A stretch of DNA of 64,000 nucleotides from Phytohabitans maris (GTDB lineage Bacteria > Actinomycetota > Actinomycetes > Mycobacteriales > Micromonosporaceae): NCBI RefSeq assembly GCF_031085175.1, contig NZ_JAVHUY010000038.1, forward strand, positions 36,052 through 100,051, in the 5' to 3' direction. A program made the position numbers and the translations under genes. Under the pieces are notes generated by a model, which was not told where the DNA came from, did no database searches, and saw nothing but the letters and a program-made list of their open reading frames with translations. Of the stretch, positions 47,747 to 58,490 are shown piece by piece (within the stretch, counting starts at the first letter, position 1; each line of letters starts with the position of its first letter).

Positions 47747-48673
47747 CTAGTAGCCGTCGGTGACCTGGTTGATCAGGGGCTGGCCGGCGGTGAAGCGGCG
47801 CAGCTGCTCGCCCACCAGCTTGTAGGCGCGCGGCAGCAGCCCGCGGACCGAGCCGCCCACGTGCGGGGTCAGCAGGAAGTTGGGCATGCTCCAGAGTGGA
47901 TGGCCGGCGGGCAGCGGCTCGGGCTCGGTGACGTCCGCGGCGGCGGCGATGCGGCCGGTGGCCAGCTCGGCGACGAGCGCGTCGGTGTCGACGACCGGGC
48001 CGCGGGCACCGTTCACGAGCAGCGCGCCGTCCGGCATCGCGGCCAGGAACCCGGCGTCGACCAGGCCCCGGGTCTGGTCGGTGAGCGGCACGATGAGCAC
48101 CACCACGTCGTGCCGCGGGAGCAGGCCGGGCAGCTCCTCGACGGCGTGTACGCCCTCGTCCGGCCGGGCGGTGCGGGCCACCTTCGTCACCGACACCTCG
48201 AACGGCGCGAGCCGGGCCGCCAGCGCCGCCCCGATCGAGCCGGCCCCCACGATCAGCACCCGCTTGCCGGCGAGCTCGTCGGTCGGGGTGTGCTCGGCGT
48301 ACGACCACTCGCCGCGCGCCTGGGCCCGCACGAACGCCGGGAACGCCCGCACGTACGCCAGGATGGCCGTCATCACCCACTCGGCGGTCGGCGAGTCGTG
48401 CACGCCCCGCGCGTCGCAGAGCACCATGCCCTCGGGCAGCTTGCCCACCCACACGTCCGCGCCCGCCGAGAGCAGCTGCACGACCCGCAGGTCGGGCATC
48501 TTGCCGGCCAGGCTCGCCGACTCGGTCTGGGCGAGGAAGGGCGGCACCCAGAACCCGACGCCGGCCGGGTCGGAGGGGAGCGCGTCGGGCCGGGCCGCCA
48601 CCTCCAGCGTCACCCCGGACGGCACCTCGCCGATCAAGTGGACGCCCTGCTCGTGCGGAATCCAGACCTTCAC
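47747..48673 (-). CDS. D-isomer-specific 2-hydroxyacid dehydrogenase
   Basis: This 308-aa NAD(P)-dependent oxidoreductase has the Rossmann motif GKRVLIVGAGSIGAALAARL. The family catalytic elements follow: VNGARGPVVDTDALV (Arg), DVTEPEPLPAGHPLWSMPNF (Glu) and LTPHVGGSVRGLLPRA (His). Substrate is unknown; the glyoxylate/hydroxypyruvate subgroup is likely. Start GTG 48673 (VKVWIPHEQGV) is divergent from the GT39 gene. Confidence 0.9.
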   Translation of the reverse strand: MKVWIPHEQGVHLIGEVPSGVTLEVAARPDALPSDPAGVGFWVPPFLAQTESASLAGKMPDLRVVQLLSAGADVWVGKLPEGMVLCDARGVHDSPTAEWVMTAILAYVRAFPAFVRAQARGEWSYAEHTPTDELAGKRVLIVGAGSIGAALAARLAPFEVSVTKVARTARPDEGVHAVEELPGLLPRHDVVVLIVPLTDQTRGLVDAGFLAAMPDGALLVNGARGPVVDTDALVAELATGRIAAAADVTEPEPLPAGHPLWSMPNFLLTPHVGGSVRGLLPRAYKLVGEQLRRFTAGQPLINQVTDGY

Positions 48674-48751
48674 AGGTCACGACAGTAGCCCACAGCCGGG
48701 ACACAGCCACGGGACAAGGACCGGTCAGCTTCGGCCCCCAACCTCGACCGC

Positions 48752-50896
48752 ATGACCTCGACACTGCCCCATGCCGTGCTGGCCACACCGACGCCGGCGC
48801 CTGCCCGGCGTACCAACGTCGCCTCCCGCCTGCTGCGCGGACCCGCCGGCGACCCGGCCTGGACGCGCCCGGCGCTGCTGGTCCTGCTCGTCGCGACGGC
48901 CCTGCTCTACCTGTGGGGGCTCGGCGCCTCCGGCTGGGCCAACTCGTTCTACTCGGCGGCCGCCCAGGCCGGCTCGGCGAGCTGGAAGGCGTTCTTCTTC
49001 GGCTCCTCCGACGCCTCGAACGCGATCACCGTCGACAAGCCGCCCGCCTCGCTCTGGGTGATGGCGCTCTCGGTACGGGTCTTCGGGCTCAGCTCGTGGA
49101 GCATCCTGGTGCCCCAGGCGCTGATGGGCGTCGGGTCGGTGGCCCTGCTGTACGCGGCGGTGCGCCGCTGGTCCGGGCCGGTCGCCGGGCTGCTGGCCGG
49201 GGCGATCCTGGCGACGACGCCGGTGGCGGTGCTGATGTTCCGGTTCAACAACCCGGACGCGCTGCTGGTGCTGCTGATGGTGGCCGGCGGGTACGCCACC
49301 GTGCGGGCGATCGAGACGGCCAGTACGCGCTGGCTCGTGCTCACCGGCGCGCTGGTCGGCTTCGGCTTCCTCACCAAGATGCTGCAGGCGCTGCTGGTGG
49401 TGCCGGCGTTCGCGCTGGCGTACCTGGTCGCCGCCCCCACTTCGCTGCGCCGCCGGATCGTACAGGTGCTGTGGGGCGGGCTGGCGATGCTCGTCGCGGC
49501 CGGTTGGTGGGTGGCGATCGTCGAGCTCGTCCCGGCGCGCTACCGGCCGTACGTCGGCGGCTCGCAGGACAACAGCATCCTGGAGCTCACGCTCGGCTAC
49601 AACGGGCTCGGCCGGCTCAACGGCGACGAGACCGGCAGCGTCGGCGGCGGGCCGGGCGGCGGCTGGGGGCAGACCGGCCTCACCCGCCTCTTCGACGCCG
49701 AGAACGGCGGCCAGATCGCCTGGCTGCTGCCCGCCGCGTTGATGCTGCTGGTCACCGCGTTCGCGCTGCTGCGCCGCGCCCCGCGTGCCGGGGCCGGCAA
49801 CGTCCGGCCCGAGGAGCGAAGCGACGAGGACGGACGGCGCCGGCAGCCGGTACGCAGCGCGAGCGAAGCGAGCGCCGACAAGCTCAGCACGGACCGGAGC
49901 CGGGCGAGCCTGATCCTGTGGGGCGGCTGGCTGCTGGTCACCGGCCTGACCTTCAGCCTGATGCGGGGGATCTTCCACGCCTACTACGACGTGGCGCTCG
50001 CACCCGCCGTCGGCGCGGTCGTGGCGGTCGGCGCGGCCGTGCTGTGGCGGGAGCGGACCAACCCCGCGGTCGCCGCGATCCTCGCCGGCACCACCGCGAT
50101 CACCGCGCTGTGGGCCTGGGTGCTGCTCGGCCGCAGCGCCGACTGGCACCCGTGGCTGCGCGCCGCCGTGCTCGTGCTCGGCCTCGCCGCCGCCGGCGCG
50201 CTGCTGCTGGCCGGGCGCCTGGCCCGGTGGGCGGTCGCCCTGGTCGCGGCCGCCGCGGTCGGTGCCGGGCTGCTCGGACCCACCGGGTACGCGGTGAGCA
50301 CCGCCAGCACGCCGCACGGTGGCTCCATCCCCACCGCGGGTCCGGCGGTGGCCGGCGGCCGGGGATTCGGCCCGGGCGGCGGTGGCGGTCCCGGTGGCGG
50401 CGGCTTCCGGGGCGGGTTCCCGGGCGGCGGCGCCAACGGCGGTGGCCAGGCGCCCGGCGGCGGCCAGGGCTTCCCCGGCTTCCAGGGCGGCGGCCAGGCA
50501 CCCGGCGGCGGCCCTGGCGGCGGCACGAACGGCGGTGGCATGGGCGGGCTGCTCGACGCCACCACACCGAGCGCCGAGCTGGCCGCCGCGCTGGCCGAGG
50601 ACGCCGGCTCGTACACCTGGGTCGCCGCGGCCATCGGCGCCAACAACGCGGCCGGGTACCAGCTCGCGACCGAGTTGCCGGTGATGGCGATCGGCGGCTT
50701 CAACGGCAGCGACCCGTCGCCGACGCTGGAGCAGTTCCAGCGGTACGTGGCCGAGGGGAAGATCCACTACTTCATCGGCAGCGGACTTGGGCGCAGCAAC
50801 GGCGGCAGCGACGCGGCGCAGCGGATCGCGGCCTGGGTGGCGGAGAACTTCACCGCCACGACGGTCGGCGGCACGACCCTCTACGACCTGTCATGA
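48752..50896 (+). CDS. Polytopic GT39-like glycosyltransferase with a glycine-rich loop
   Basis: This 714-aa membrane protein has about 11 helices and the PMT/ArnT start: [20 protein letters not shown] with [14 protein letters not shown], where the first loop acid binds the lipid-phosphate sugar. It probably transfers sugar from a polyprenyl phosphate to a cell-surface acceptor. Two inserts stand out: [20 protein letters not shown] near residue 355, coded by an insertion-like repeat, and a glycine-rich stretch (about 535-600). The C-terminal domain (about 605-714) is extracellular. It overlaps the GT2-GtrA gene by four bases, which supplies the donor. Confidence 0.88.
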   Translation: MTSTLPHAVLATPTPAPARRTNVASRLLRGPAGDPAWTRPALLVLLVATALLYLWGLGASGWANSFYSAAAQAGSASWKAFFFGSSDASNAITVDKPPASLWVMALSVRVFGLSSWSILVPQALMGVGSVALLYAAVRRWSGPVAGLLAGAILATTPVAVLMFRFNNPDALLVLLMVAGGYATVRAIETASTRWLVLTGALVGFGFLTKMLQALLVVPAFALAYLVAAPTSLRRRIVQVLWGGLAMLVAAGWWVAIVELVPARYRPYVGGSQDNSILELTLGYNGLGRLNGDETGSVGGGPGGGWGQTGLTRLFDAENGGQIAWLLPAALMLLVTAFALLRRAPRAGAGNVRPEERSDEDGRRRQPVRSASEASADKLSTDRSRASLILWGGWLLVTGLTFSLMRGIFHAYYDVALAPAVGAVVAVGAAVLWRERTNPAVAAILAGTTAITALWAWVLLGRSADWHPWLRAAVLVLGLAAAGALLLAGRLARWAVALVAAAAVGAGLLGPTGYAVSTASTPHGGSIPTAGPAVAGGRGFGPGGGGGPGGGGFRGGFPGGGANGGGQAPGGGQGFPGFQGGGQAPGGGPGGGTNGGGMGGLLDATTPSAELAAALAEDAGSYTWVAAAIGANNAAGYQLATELPVMAIGGFNGSDPSPTLEQFQRYVAEGKIHYFIGSGLGRSNGGSDAAQRIAAWVAENFTATTVGGTTLYDLS
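49810..49905. repeat. GAGCGAAGCG-type insert inside the GT39 gene
   Basis: GAGGAGCGAAGCGACGAGG (49810-49828) and GCGAGCGAAGCGAGC (49859-49873) repeat a GAGCGAAGCG core. Approximate direct repeats (CCGGGGCCGG and CCGGAGCCGG) flank the tract. It adds a charged segment to a cytoplasmic or external loop without breaking the frame. Confidence 0.5.
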
Positions 50897-52122
50897 CGGC
50901 CACCGCTTCGATCACCGGGCCGGCGCCCGCGGCCGCGGACCGCACGGACGCCGTACTCGACGTGGTGATCCCGGTCCACAACGAGGAACGCGACCTGGAG
51001 CCCTGCGTGCGCCGGCTGCACGCCCACCTGAGCGGGACGTTCCCGTACCCCTTTCGGATCACCGTCGCCGACAACGCCAGCACCGACGGCACCCTCTCCG
51101 TCGCCGAGGAGCTGGCCCGGGATCTGCCCGGCGTGGCGGCGTTCCACCTGCCGGCGAAGGGGCGCGGGCGGGCGCTGGCGGCGGCCTGGTCGGCGTCGGA
51201 CGCGCCGGTGCTGGCGTACATGGACGTGGACCTCTCCACCGACCTCGCCGCCCTCCTGCCGCTGGTGGCGCCGCTCCTGTCCGGCCACTCCGACCTCGCG
51301 ATCGGCACCCGCCTGTCGCGCGGTTCGCGGGTGGTGCGGGGCGCCAAGCGGGAGCTCATCTCGCGCGGGTACAACCTGCTGCTGCGCGGGGCGCTCGCGG
51401 CCCGGTTCTCCGACGCGCAGTGCGGGTTCAAGGCGATCCGCAAGGACGTGGCCGAGCGGCTCCTCCCGCTGGTACGGGACACCGGCTGGTTCTTCGACAC
51501 CGAGTTGCTGGTGCTCGCCGAGCGGGCTGGGCTGCGCATCCACGAGGTACCGGTGGACTGGGTGGACGACCCGGACAGCCGGGTGGACATCGTGGCCACC
51601 GCGGTCGCCGACCTCAAGGGGATCTGGCGGCTCGGGCGGGCGCTGGCCACCGGCCGCCTCCCGCTGGGCGACCTGGCACGTCAGCTCGGCCGGGAGCCCG
51701 CCGCACCGCCGGCCGGCGTACCCCATGGGCTCACCGGCCAGGTGATCCGCTTCGCCGGGGTGGGCGCGGCGAGCACGCTCGCGTACCTGATGATCTTTTG
51801 GGTCCTGCGCGGCACGACCGGCGCGCAGGCCGCGAACCTCCTCGCCCTCCTGGTCACCGCCGTCGGCAACACGGCGGCCAACCGGCGGCTCACGTTTCGG
51901 GTCACCGGGCGGCGCGGCGCGGTCCGGCACCAGGCGCAGGGGTTGGCGGTCTTCGCGCTGGGGCTGGCGCTGACCAGCGGCTCGCTCGCCGCGCTGGCGG
52001 CCGCGGCACCCGGCGCGGGGCGGGTGGTCGAGCTGACCGTGCTGGTCGCGGCGAACCTCGGGGCGACGCTGCTGCGGTTCCTGCTGATGCGGGGGTGGGT
52101 GTTCGCCCGCTCCCCCACCTGA
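50893..52122 (+). CDS. GT2 polyprenyl-phosphate glycosyltransferase fused to GtrA
   Basis: This 409-aa protein has an N-terminal GT2 domain (about 20-270) with [20 protein letters not shown], the metal-binding [11 protein letters not shown] and [19 protein letters not shown]. It then has a C-terminal GtrA domain of four helices (about 290-409). It likely makes polyprenyl-phosphate-sugar and flips it to the outside for the GT39 enzyme, whose stop it overlaps (ATGA). The fusion of the two steps is common in actinobacteria. Confidence 0.92.
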   Translation: MTATASITGPAPAAADRTDAVLDVVIPVHNEERDLEPCVRRLHAHLSGTFPYPFRITVADNASTDGTLSVAEELARDLPGVAAFHLPAKGRGRALAAAWSASDAPVLAYMDVDLSTDLAALLPLVAPLLSGHSDLAIGTRLSRGSRVVRGAKRELISRGYNLLLRGALAARFSDAQCGFKAIRKDVAERLLPLVRDTGWFFDTELLVLAERAGLRIHEVPVDWVDDPDSRVDIVATAVADLKGIWRLGRALATGRLPLGDLARQLGREPAAPPAGVPHGLTGQVIRFAGVGAASTLAYLMIFWVLRGTTGAQAANLLALLVTAVGNTAANRRLTFRVTGRRGAVRHQAQGLAVFALGLALTSGSLAALAAAAPGAGRVVELTVLVAANLGATLLRFLLMRGWVFARSPT

Positions 52123-52223
52123 GCCCGCCGGGGGTGGGAGAAGGGCGGAACCTGGCGGGTGGCGTCCGCCTCGTCCTGCGCGTGGACGCCTCTCATCACA
52201 GCGGGCGCGGCTACCCTGGCCGG

Positions 52224-53378
52224 GTGGACGCCCGCCCCCCGTACCGTGCCACCGTCGCCGCCCTGGCCTTGACCCTGGCGGTCGGCGGGTGCACCTTCGG
52301 CCCGCCCCAGCCCGACGAGGCGGGTGAGCCGCCATCGTTCCCCACGCCCTCGGCGACCGCCACCGCGCCCGCCGGCAACAGCCAGGAGGTGGCCGCGACG
52401 GTGCTGGCCACGAGGCTGCGGGTGCCGTGGGGCGTCGCGTTCCTGCCGGACCGCGGCGCGCTCGTCACCGAGCGCGACACCGCCAAGATTCTCAAGGTCG
52501 GGCCGGAGTCCGGCACCGAGGGGCTCAAGGTCACCACCGTCCAGACGCTCGCCGAGGTCGATGCCGAGGGCGAGGGCGGGCTGATGGGCATCGCCGTCTC
52601 CCCGGAGTACGACACCGACAAGACCGTCTTCGTGTACTACTCGACCGCCACCGACAACCGCATCGCCAAGCTCGTCCTGGGGCAGCGGCCGGAACCGATC
52701 CTGACCGGCATCCCCCGGTCCGGCATCCACAACGGCGGGCGGCTGGCGTTCGGGCCGGACGGCTTCCTCTACGCCACGACCGGTGACGCGTCCCAGCGCG
52801 GGTTCGCCCAGGACACCCGCAGCCTCGGCGGCAAGATCCTGCGCATGCGGCCGGACGGCAAGCCGGCACCCGGAAACCCGATCCCCAACTCGCTGGTCTG
52901 GTCGTACGGTCACCGCAACGTGCAGGGCATCGCCTGGGACGAGAGCAAGCGGATGTACGCGACCGAGTTCGGCCAGAGCACCTGGGACGAGATCAACCAG
53001 ATCCAGCCGGGCAAGAACTACGGCTGGCCCACCGTCGAGGGGCGGGCGAGCGACCCCAAGTTCGTCAACCCGCTCGTCGCGTGGTCGCCGGCCGAGGCGT
53101 CCTGCTCGGGACTGGCCGCGGTGGAGCGGCTGCTGGTCACCGCCTGCCTGCGCGGCGAGCGGCTGTGGTCGGTCGAGCTCACCCAGAGCGGCACCGTCTT
53201 CGGGCAGCCCCGCGCCCTGCTCGACGGGGAGTTCGGCCGCCTCCGCACGGCCGTCACGGCACCGGATGGTTCACTCTGGGTAACCACGTCAAACCATGAC
53301 GGCCGGGGCGAGCCAAAGCCCGAAGACGACCGGATCATCCGGCTCGTCTTCTCCGGTGGCGGGGCCGGAAAGAGCTAG
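52224..53378 (+). CDS. PQQ-dependent-type sugar dehydrogenase lipoprotein
   Basis: This 384-aa protein has a lipobox (LAVGGC, Cys about 23) and a beta-propeller like soluble glucose dehydrogenase: [52 protein letters not shown] (active-site His and calcium region), [12 protein letters not shown] and [12 protein letters not shown]. Family members oxidise aldoses with PQQ, but many homologues have no proven activity. It is anchored outside the membrane. No PQQ genes are in the window. Confidence 0.88.
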   Translation: MDARPPYRATVAALALTLAVGGCTFGPPQPDEAGEPPSFPTPSATATAPAGNSQEVAATVLATRLRVPWGVAFLPDRGALVTERDTAKILKVGPESGTEGLKVTTVQTLAEVDAEGEGGLMGIAVSPEYDTDKTVFVYYSTATDNRIAKLVLGQRPEPILTGIPRSGIHNGGRLAFGPDGFLYATTGDASQRGFAQDTRSLGGKILRMRPDGKPAPGNPIPNSLVWSYGHRNVQGIAWDESKRMYATEFGQSTWDEINQIQPGKNYGWPTVEGRASDPKFVNPLVAWSPAEASCSGLAAVERLLVTACLRGERLWSVELTQSGTVFGQPRALLDGEFGRLRTAVTAPDGSLWVTTSNHDGRGEPKPEDDRIIRLVFSGGGAGKS

Positions 53379-53413
53379 TTTCGGCTGAGGATGCCTGGGC
53401 ACGACAGAACACG

Positions 53414-54994
53414 GTGATGGAAGAGCACACAGAAGGCGACCGGCGTACCGCTTGGGCGGTGCGTCGCGTCATGGGTCGAATCGGGTCGAGTTTCCGCGGA
53501 ATCGGGTCGATTTTCCGCAGCCGCGCGTCCCGCCGCGCCGGCCTCGGACTGCTGGTCTTCGCCGTCGCGCTGGCCGGTGTGGTGATCGGCGTCCTGCTCG
53601 GCGCCCGCACCGAGACCGACGTGGGACCGTTCCGGGCGGAGATGTCGGTCGCTCCCTCGTTCGTCGGCGACACCGAGGTGGCCATCCCGCCGCTCGGCTC
53701 GCTCCACCTGGACAGCCACGACGGCCCCACCCACCTCAACGTGAGCCTCGGCGCGCTCGACCAGGGCCGCACCGAGGCGCTGATCGACGACCCGGCGGGC
53801 ATCACGCGGGCCAGCCAGACCGCCGTCGACGACGTCAAGAAGGGGCTCATCCAGCTCGGCATGCGTACGGTCGCGGTGTCGGTGCTCTTCGCCATGGCGC
53901 TGGCCGCACTGGTCTTCCGCAACGTACGGCGGGTGGCCTGGTCGGGCGCGCTGGCGCTGGTCATCGTCGGGGCGAGCCTGGGCAGCGCGTTCGCCACCCT
54001 GCACCCCGACTCGATCGAGGAGCCGCGCTACGAGGGGCTGCTGGTCAACGCGCCGGCGGTGGTCGGCGACGCGCGGCGGATCGCGGACGACTACGGCAAG
54101 TACGCCGAGCAGCTCCAGCAGCTCGTCGCGAACGTGAGCCGCATCTACACCACGGTCTCCACCCTGCCGGTGTACCAGCCGGAGGAGGGCACCACCCGCG
54201 TCCTGCACGTCTCCGACCTGCACCTCAACCCGAGCGCGTGGCCGCTGATGCGCACGATCGTGGAGCAGTTCGGCATCAACGCGGTGATCGACACCGGCGA
54301 CATCACCGACTGGGGCAGCGAGCCGGAGGCGTCGTACGTGGCCTCGATCGGCCTGCTCAAGGTCCCGTACGTCTTCATCCGCGGCAACCACGACTCGGCC
54401 GCGACCGGCACCGCCGTGGCCCGCCAGTCCAACGCGATCGTGCTCGACAACTCGATCACCGATGTGGCCGGCCTGCGGATCGCCGGCATCGGCGACCCGC
54501 GCTTCACCCCGGACAAGGAGACCTCACCGAGCGGCTCCGGCACCTCCAAGCAGACCGTGGAGCAGGTGATCGGCGCCGGCGAGCGGCTGGCCGCGACGAT
54601 CCGCGGGTCCAAGGAGCCGGTCGACATCGCCCTGGTACACGACCCGGCCTCGGCCGGCGCCCTCTCCGGCAACTGCCCGCTGGTCCTGGCCGGGCACACC
54701 CACCAGCGCGACGTGCGCATGCTCGACCAGGTACCCGGACAGATGGCGACGCGGCTGATGGTGGAGGGCTCCACGGGCGGTGCCGGCCTGCGCGGGCTGG
54801 AGCACGAGGAGCCGCTGCCGCTGGCGATGTCGGTGCTCTACTTCGACAGCGAGACCCGGGCGCTGCAGGCCTACGACGACATCAAGGTGGGCGGCACCGG
54901 CCAGTCCCAGGTCACGCTGGAGCGCAAGGTGATCGAAGACGTGCACCCCGCGCCCGCCGAGGGCCAGCGCCCCGCCCCGACGCCCACGCGCTGA
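53414..54994 (+). CDS. Membrane-anchored metallophosphoesterase
   Basis: This 526-aa protein has helices near residues 44-64 and two near 150-190, then a calcineurin-like phosphoesterase domain (about 260-500). Metal ligands are all present: HVSDLHLNP, DTGDITDWG, RGNHDS and LAGHTHQRD. It should hydrolyse a phosphoester at the outer membrane face or, less likely, inside. A near tandem repeat in the N-terminus (GRIGSSFRGIGSIFRSR) reflects a 20-odd-bp duplication. Start is GTG 53414 or ATG 53417. Confidence 0.9.
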   Translation: MMEEHTEGDRRTAWAVRRVMGRIGSSFRGIGSIFRSRASRRAGLGLLVFAVALAGVVIGVLLGARTETDVGPFRAEMSVAPSFVGDTEVAIPPLGSLHLDSHDGPTHLNVSLGALDQGRTEALIDDPAGITRASQTAVDDVKKGLIQLGMRTVAVSVLFAMALAALVFRNVRRVAWSGALALVIVGASLGSAFATLHPDSIEEPRYEGLLVNAPAVVGDARRIADDYGKYAEQLQQLVANVSRIYTTVSTLPVYQPEEGTTRVLHVSDLHLNPSAWPLMRTIVEQFGINAVIDTGDITDWGSEPEASYVASIGLLKVPYVFIRGNHDSAATGTAVARQSNAIVLDNSITDVAGLRIAGIGDPRFTPDKETSPSGSGTSKQTVEQVIGAGERLAATIRGSKEPVDIALVHDPASAGALSGNCPLVLAGHTHQRDVRMLDQVPGQMATRLMVEGSTGGAGLRGLEHEEPLPLAMSVLYFDSETRALQAYDDIKVGGTGQSQVTLERKVIEDVHPAPAEGQRPAPTPTR

Positions 54995-55037
54995 GCCGCG
55001 CCCACGGGCACGCGGGCGCGGCTGCGGCGGGCGTCAG

Positions 55038-56524
55038 TCAGCTCAGGCGGGCGATGATCAGCTCGCGGACGGTCTTGGCGTCGGCCTGGCCGCGGGTGGC
55101 CTTCATGACCGCGCCGACCAGCACGCCGGCCGCCGCCACCTTGCCCTCGCGGATCTTGGCGGCCACGTCCGGGTTGGCGGCGATGGCGTCGTCGACGGCG
55201 GCGGTCAGGGCACCGGTGTCCGAGACGACCTCCAGGCCGCGGGCGGTCATGATCTCGGTCGGCGTACCCTCGCCGGCGATCACGCCCTCCAGCACGGTGC
55301 GGGCCAGCTTGTCGTTGAGCTTGCCCCCGTCGACCAGGCCCTGCAGCTCGGCCACGTGCGCCGGCGTCGCGCCCACCTCGACGAGCTCGACGCCGGCCTC
55401 GTTGGCGCGGCGGGCCAGCTCGCCCAGCCACCACTTGCGGGCGCCCTCGGGGGAAGCGCCGGCCGCCACCGTCTCCTCGATCAGCTCGACGGCGCCGGCG
55501 TTGACCACCGACTGCATGTCGAGGTCGGACAGGCCCCAGTCGGTCTGCAGCCGCTTGCGGTGCACGCGCGGCAGCTCGGGCAGCGACTCCTTCAGCGTGG
55601 CGACCCAGGCGGGGTCCGGCGCGAGCGGCACCAGGTCGGGCTCCGGGAAGTACCGGTAGTCGGTCGCCGTCTCCTTGGACCGGCCGGCCGTGGTCTCGCC
55701 GGTGTCCTCGTGGAAGTGGCGGGTCTCCTGCTTGATCTTTCCGCCGGCGTCGAGGATGGGGGCCTGGCGGAGGATCTCGGAGCGCACTGCCCGCTCGACC
55801 GAGCGGAGCGAGTTGACGTTCTTGGTCTCGGTGCGGGTGCCCCACTCGGCGCCGGGCAGGCTGAGTGAGGTGTTGACGTCGCAGCGCAGCGAGCCCTGCT
55901 CCATCCGTACGTCGGAGACGCCCAGCGAGCGGATCACGTCGCGCAGCTCGGTCACGTACGCCCGGGCGACGATCGGGGCCAGCGCGCCGGTGCCCGGGAC
56001 CGGCTTGGTGACGATCTCGACCAGCGGGATGCCGGCCCGGTTGTAGTCGACCAGCGACTCGGTCGCGCCGTGGATGCGCCCGGTCGCGCCGCCGACGTGC
56101 AGCGTCTTGCCGGTGTCTTCCTCCAGGTGGACGCGCTCGATCCCGACGCGCACGATCTCGCCCTCGACCTCGACGTCCAGCCAGCCGTCGACGCAGAGCG
56201 GCTCGTCGTACTGGCTGATCTGGTAGTTCTTGGGCATGTCCGGGTAGAAGTAGTTCTTCCGGGCGAAGCGCGACCAGGTGGCGATCGTGCAGTTGAGCGC
56301 CAGGCCGATCCGGATGGTGGCCTCGATCGCGGCCTTGTTGGCCACCGGCAGCGAGCCGGGCAGCCCCAGGCAGACCGGGCAGATCCGGGTGTTGGGCTGG
56401 CCACCGAAGTCGATCGGGCAGCCGCAGAACATCTTCGTCCTCGTGCCCAGCTCGACGTGCGTCTCCAGGCCGATCACCGGCTCGTAGCGGGCGACGACGT
56501 CGTCGTAAGGCGGAAGGGTGACGG

Positions 56525-56528
<4 letters not shown>
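55038..56528 (-). CDS. gatB: Asp/Glu-tRNA amidotransferase subunit B
   Basis: This 496-aa subunit binds misacylated Glu-tRNA(Gln) or Asp-tRNA(Asn) and activates the acyl group. Cysteines for zinc are in [20 protein letters not shown] and [27 protein letters not shown] and [11 protein letters not shown] are family signatures. A C-terminal YqeY-like tail (about 400-496) binds tRNA. It overlaps gatA by four bases (ATGA) and is the last gene of gatCAB. Confidence 0.97.
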
Positions 56529-58003
<1,475 letters not shown>

Positions 58004-58006
58004 GGC

Positions 58007-58306
58007 TCAGACCTCCTCTTCCAGGATCCGCGGCACGCGGAAGCGGCCCTCTTCCACGTCGGGCGCGCCGGCGAGCGCTTCGTCCGCGGTGAGGCAGGGC
58101 ACCTCGATGTCGTCGCGCAGCACGTTGGTGAGCGGCACGGAGTGTGAGGTCGGCGGGATGTCCTCGGCCACGACCTCACCCACCCGGGCGACCGCCTGGA
58201 GGATCACGTCGAGCTGGCCGGCGAAGAGGTCGAGCTCCTCCTCGGTTACGGCGAGCCGCGACAGGCGCGCGAGATGCGCGACCTCCTCGCGGGAGATGGC
58301 GGCCAT
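58007..58306 (-). CDS. gatC: Asp/Glu-tRNA amidotransferase subunit C
   Basis: This 99-aa helper subunit wraps around GatA and stabilises it. It begins [20 protein letters not shown] with [16 protein letters not shown] and ends [10 protein letters not shown], as GatC proteins do. It is first in the gatCAB operon and divergent from the sensor-like gene at 58491. Confidence 0.95.
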   Translation of the reverse strand: MAAISREEVAHLARLSRLAVTEEELDLFAGQLDVILQAVARVGEVVAEDIPPTSHSVPLTNVLRDDIEVPCLTADEALAGAPDVEEGRFRVPRILEEEV

Positions 58307-58490
58307 GACTGCCCCCTTCGAAACGTCTGCCTGTGGACCGAGCGTGGCACGCGCCCGGTGACCCGAGCGAGTCTATTTGTCACCCTCCGCCGTCCACAGA
58401 GCGACCCCACGGAAGCCGACCACGGGGCGACCTCCCGGAAAACGAAGGCATAGACCGAACTCCTCACGGTCGCGGTCCGTATAAGTCGGT

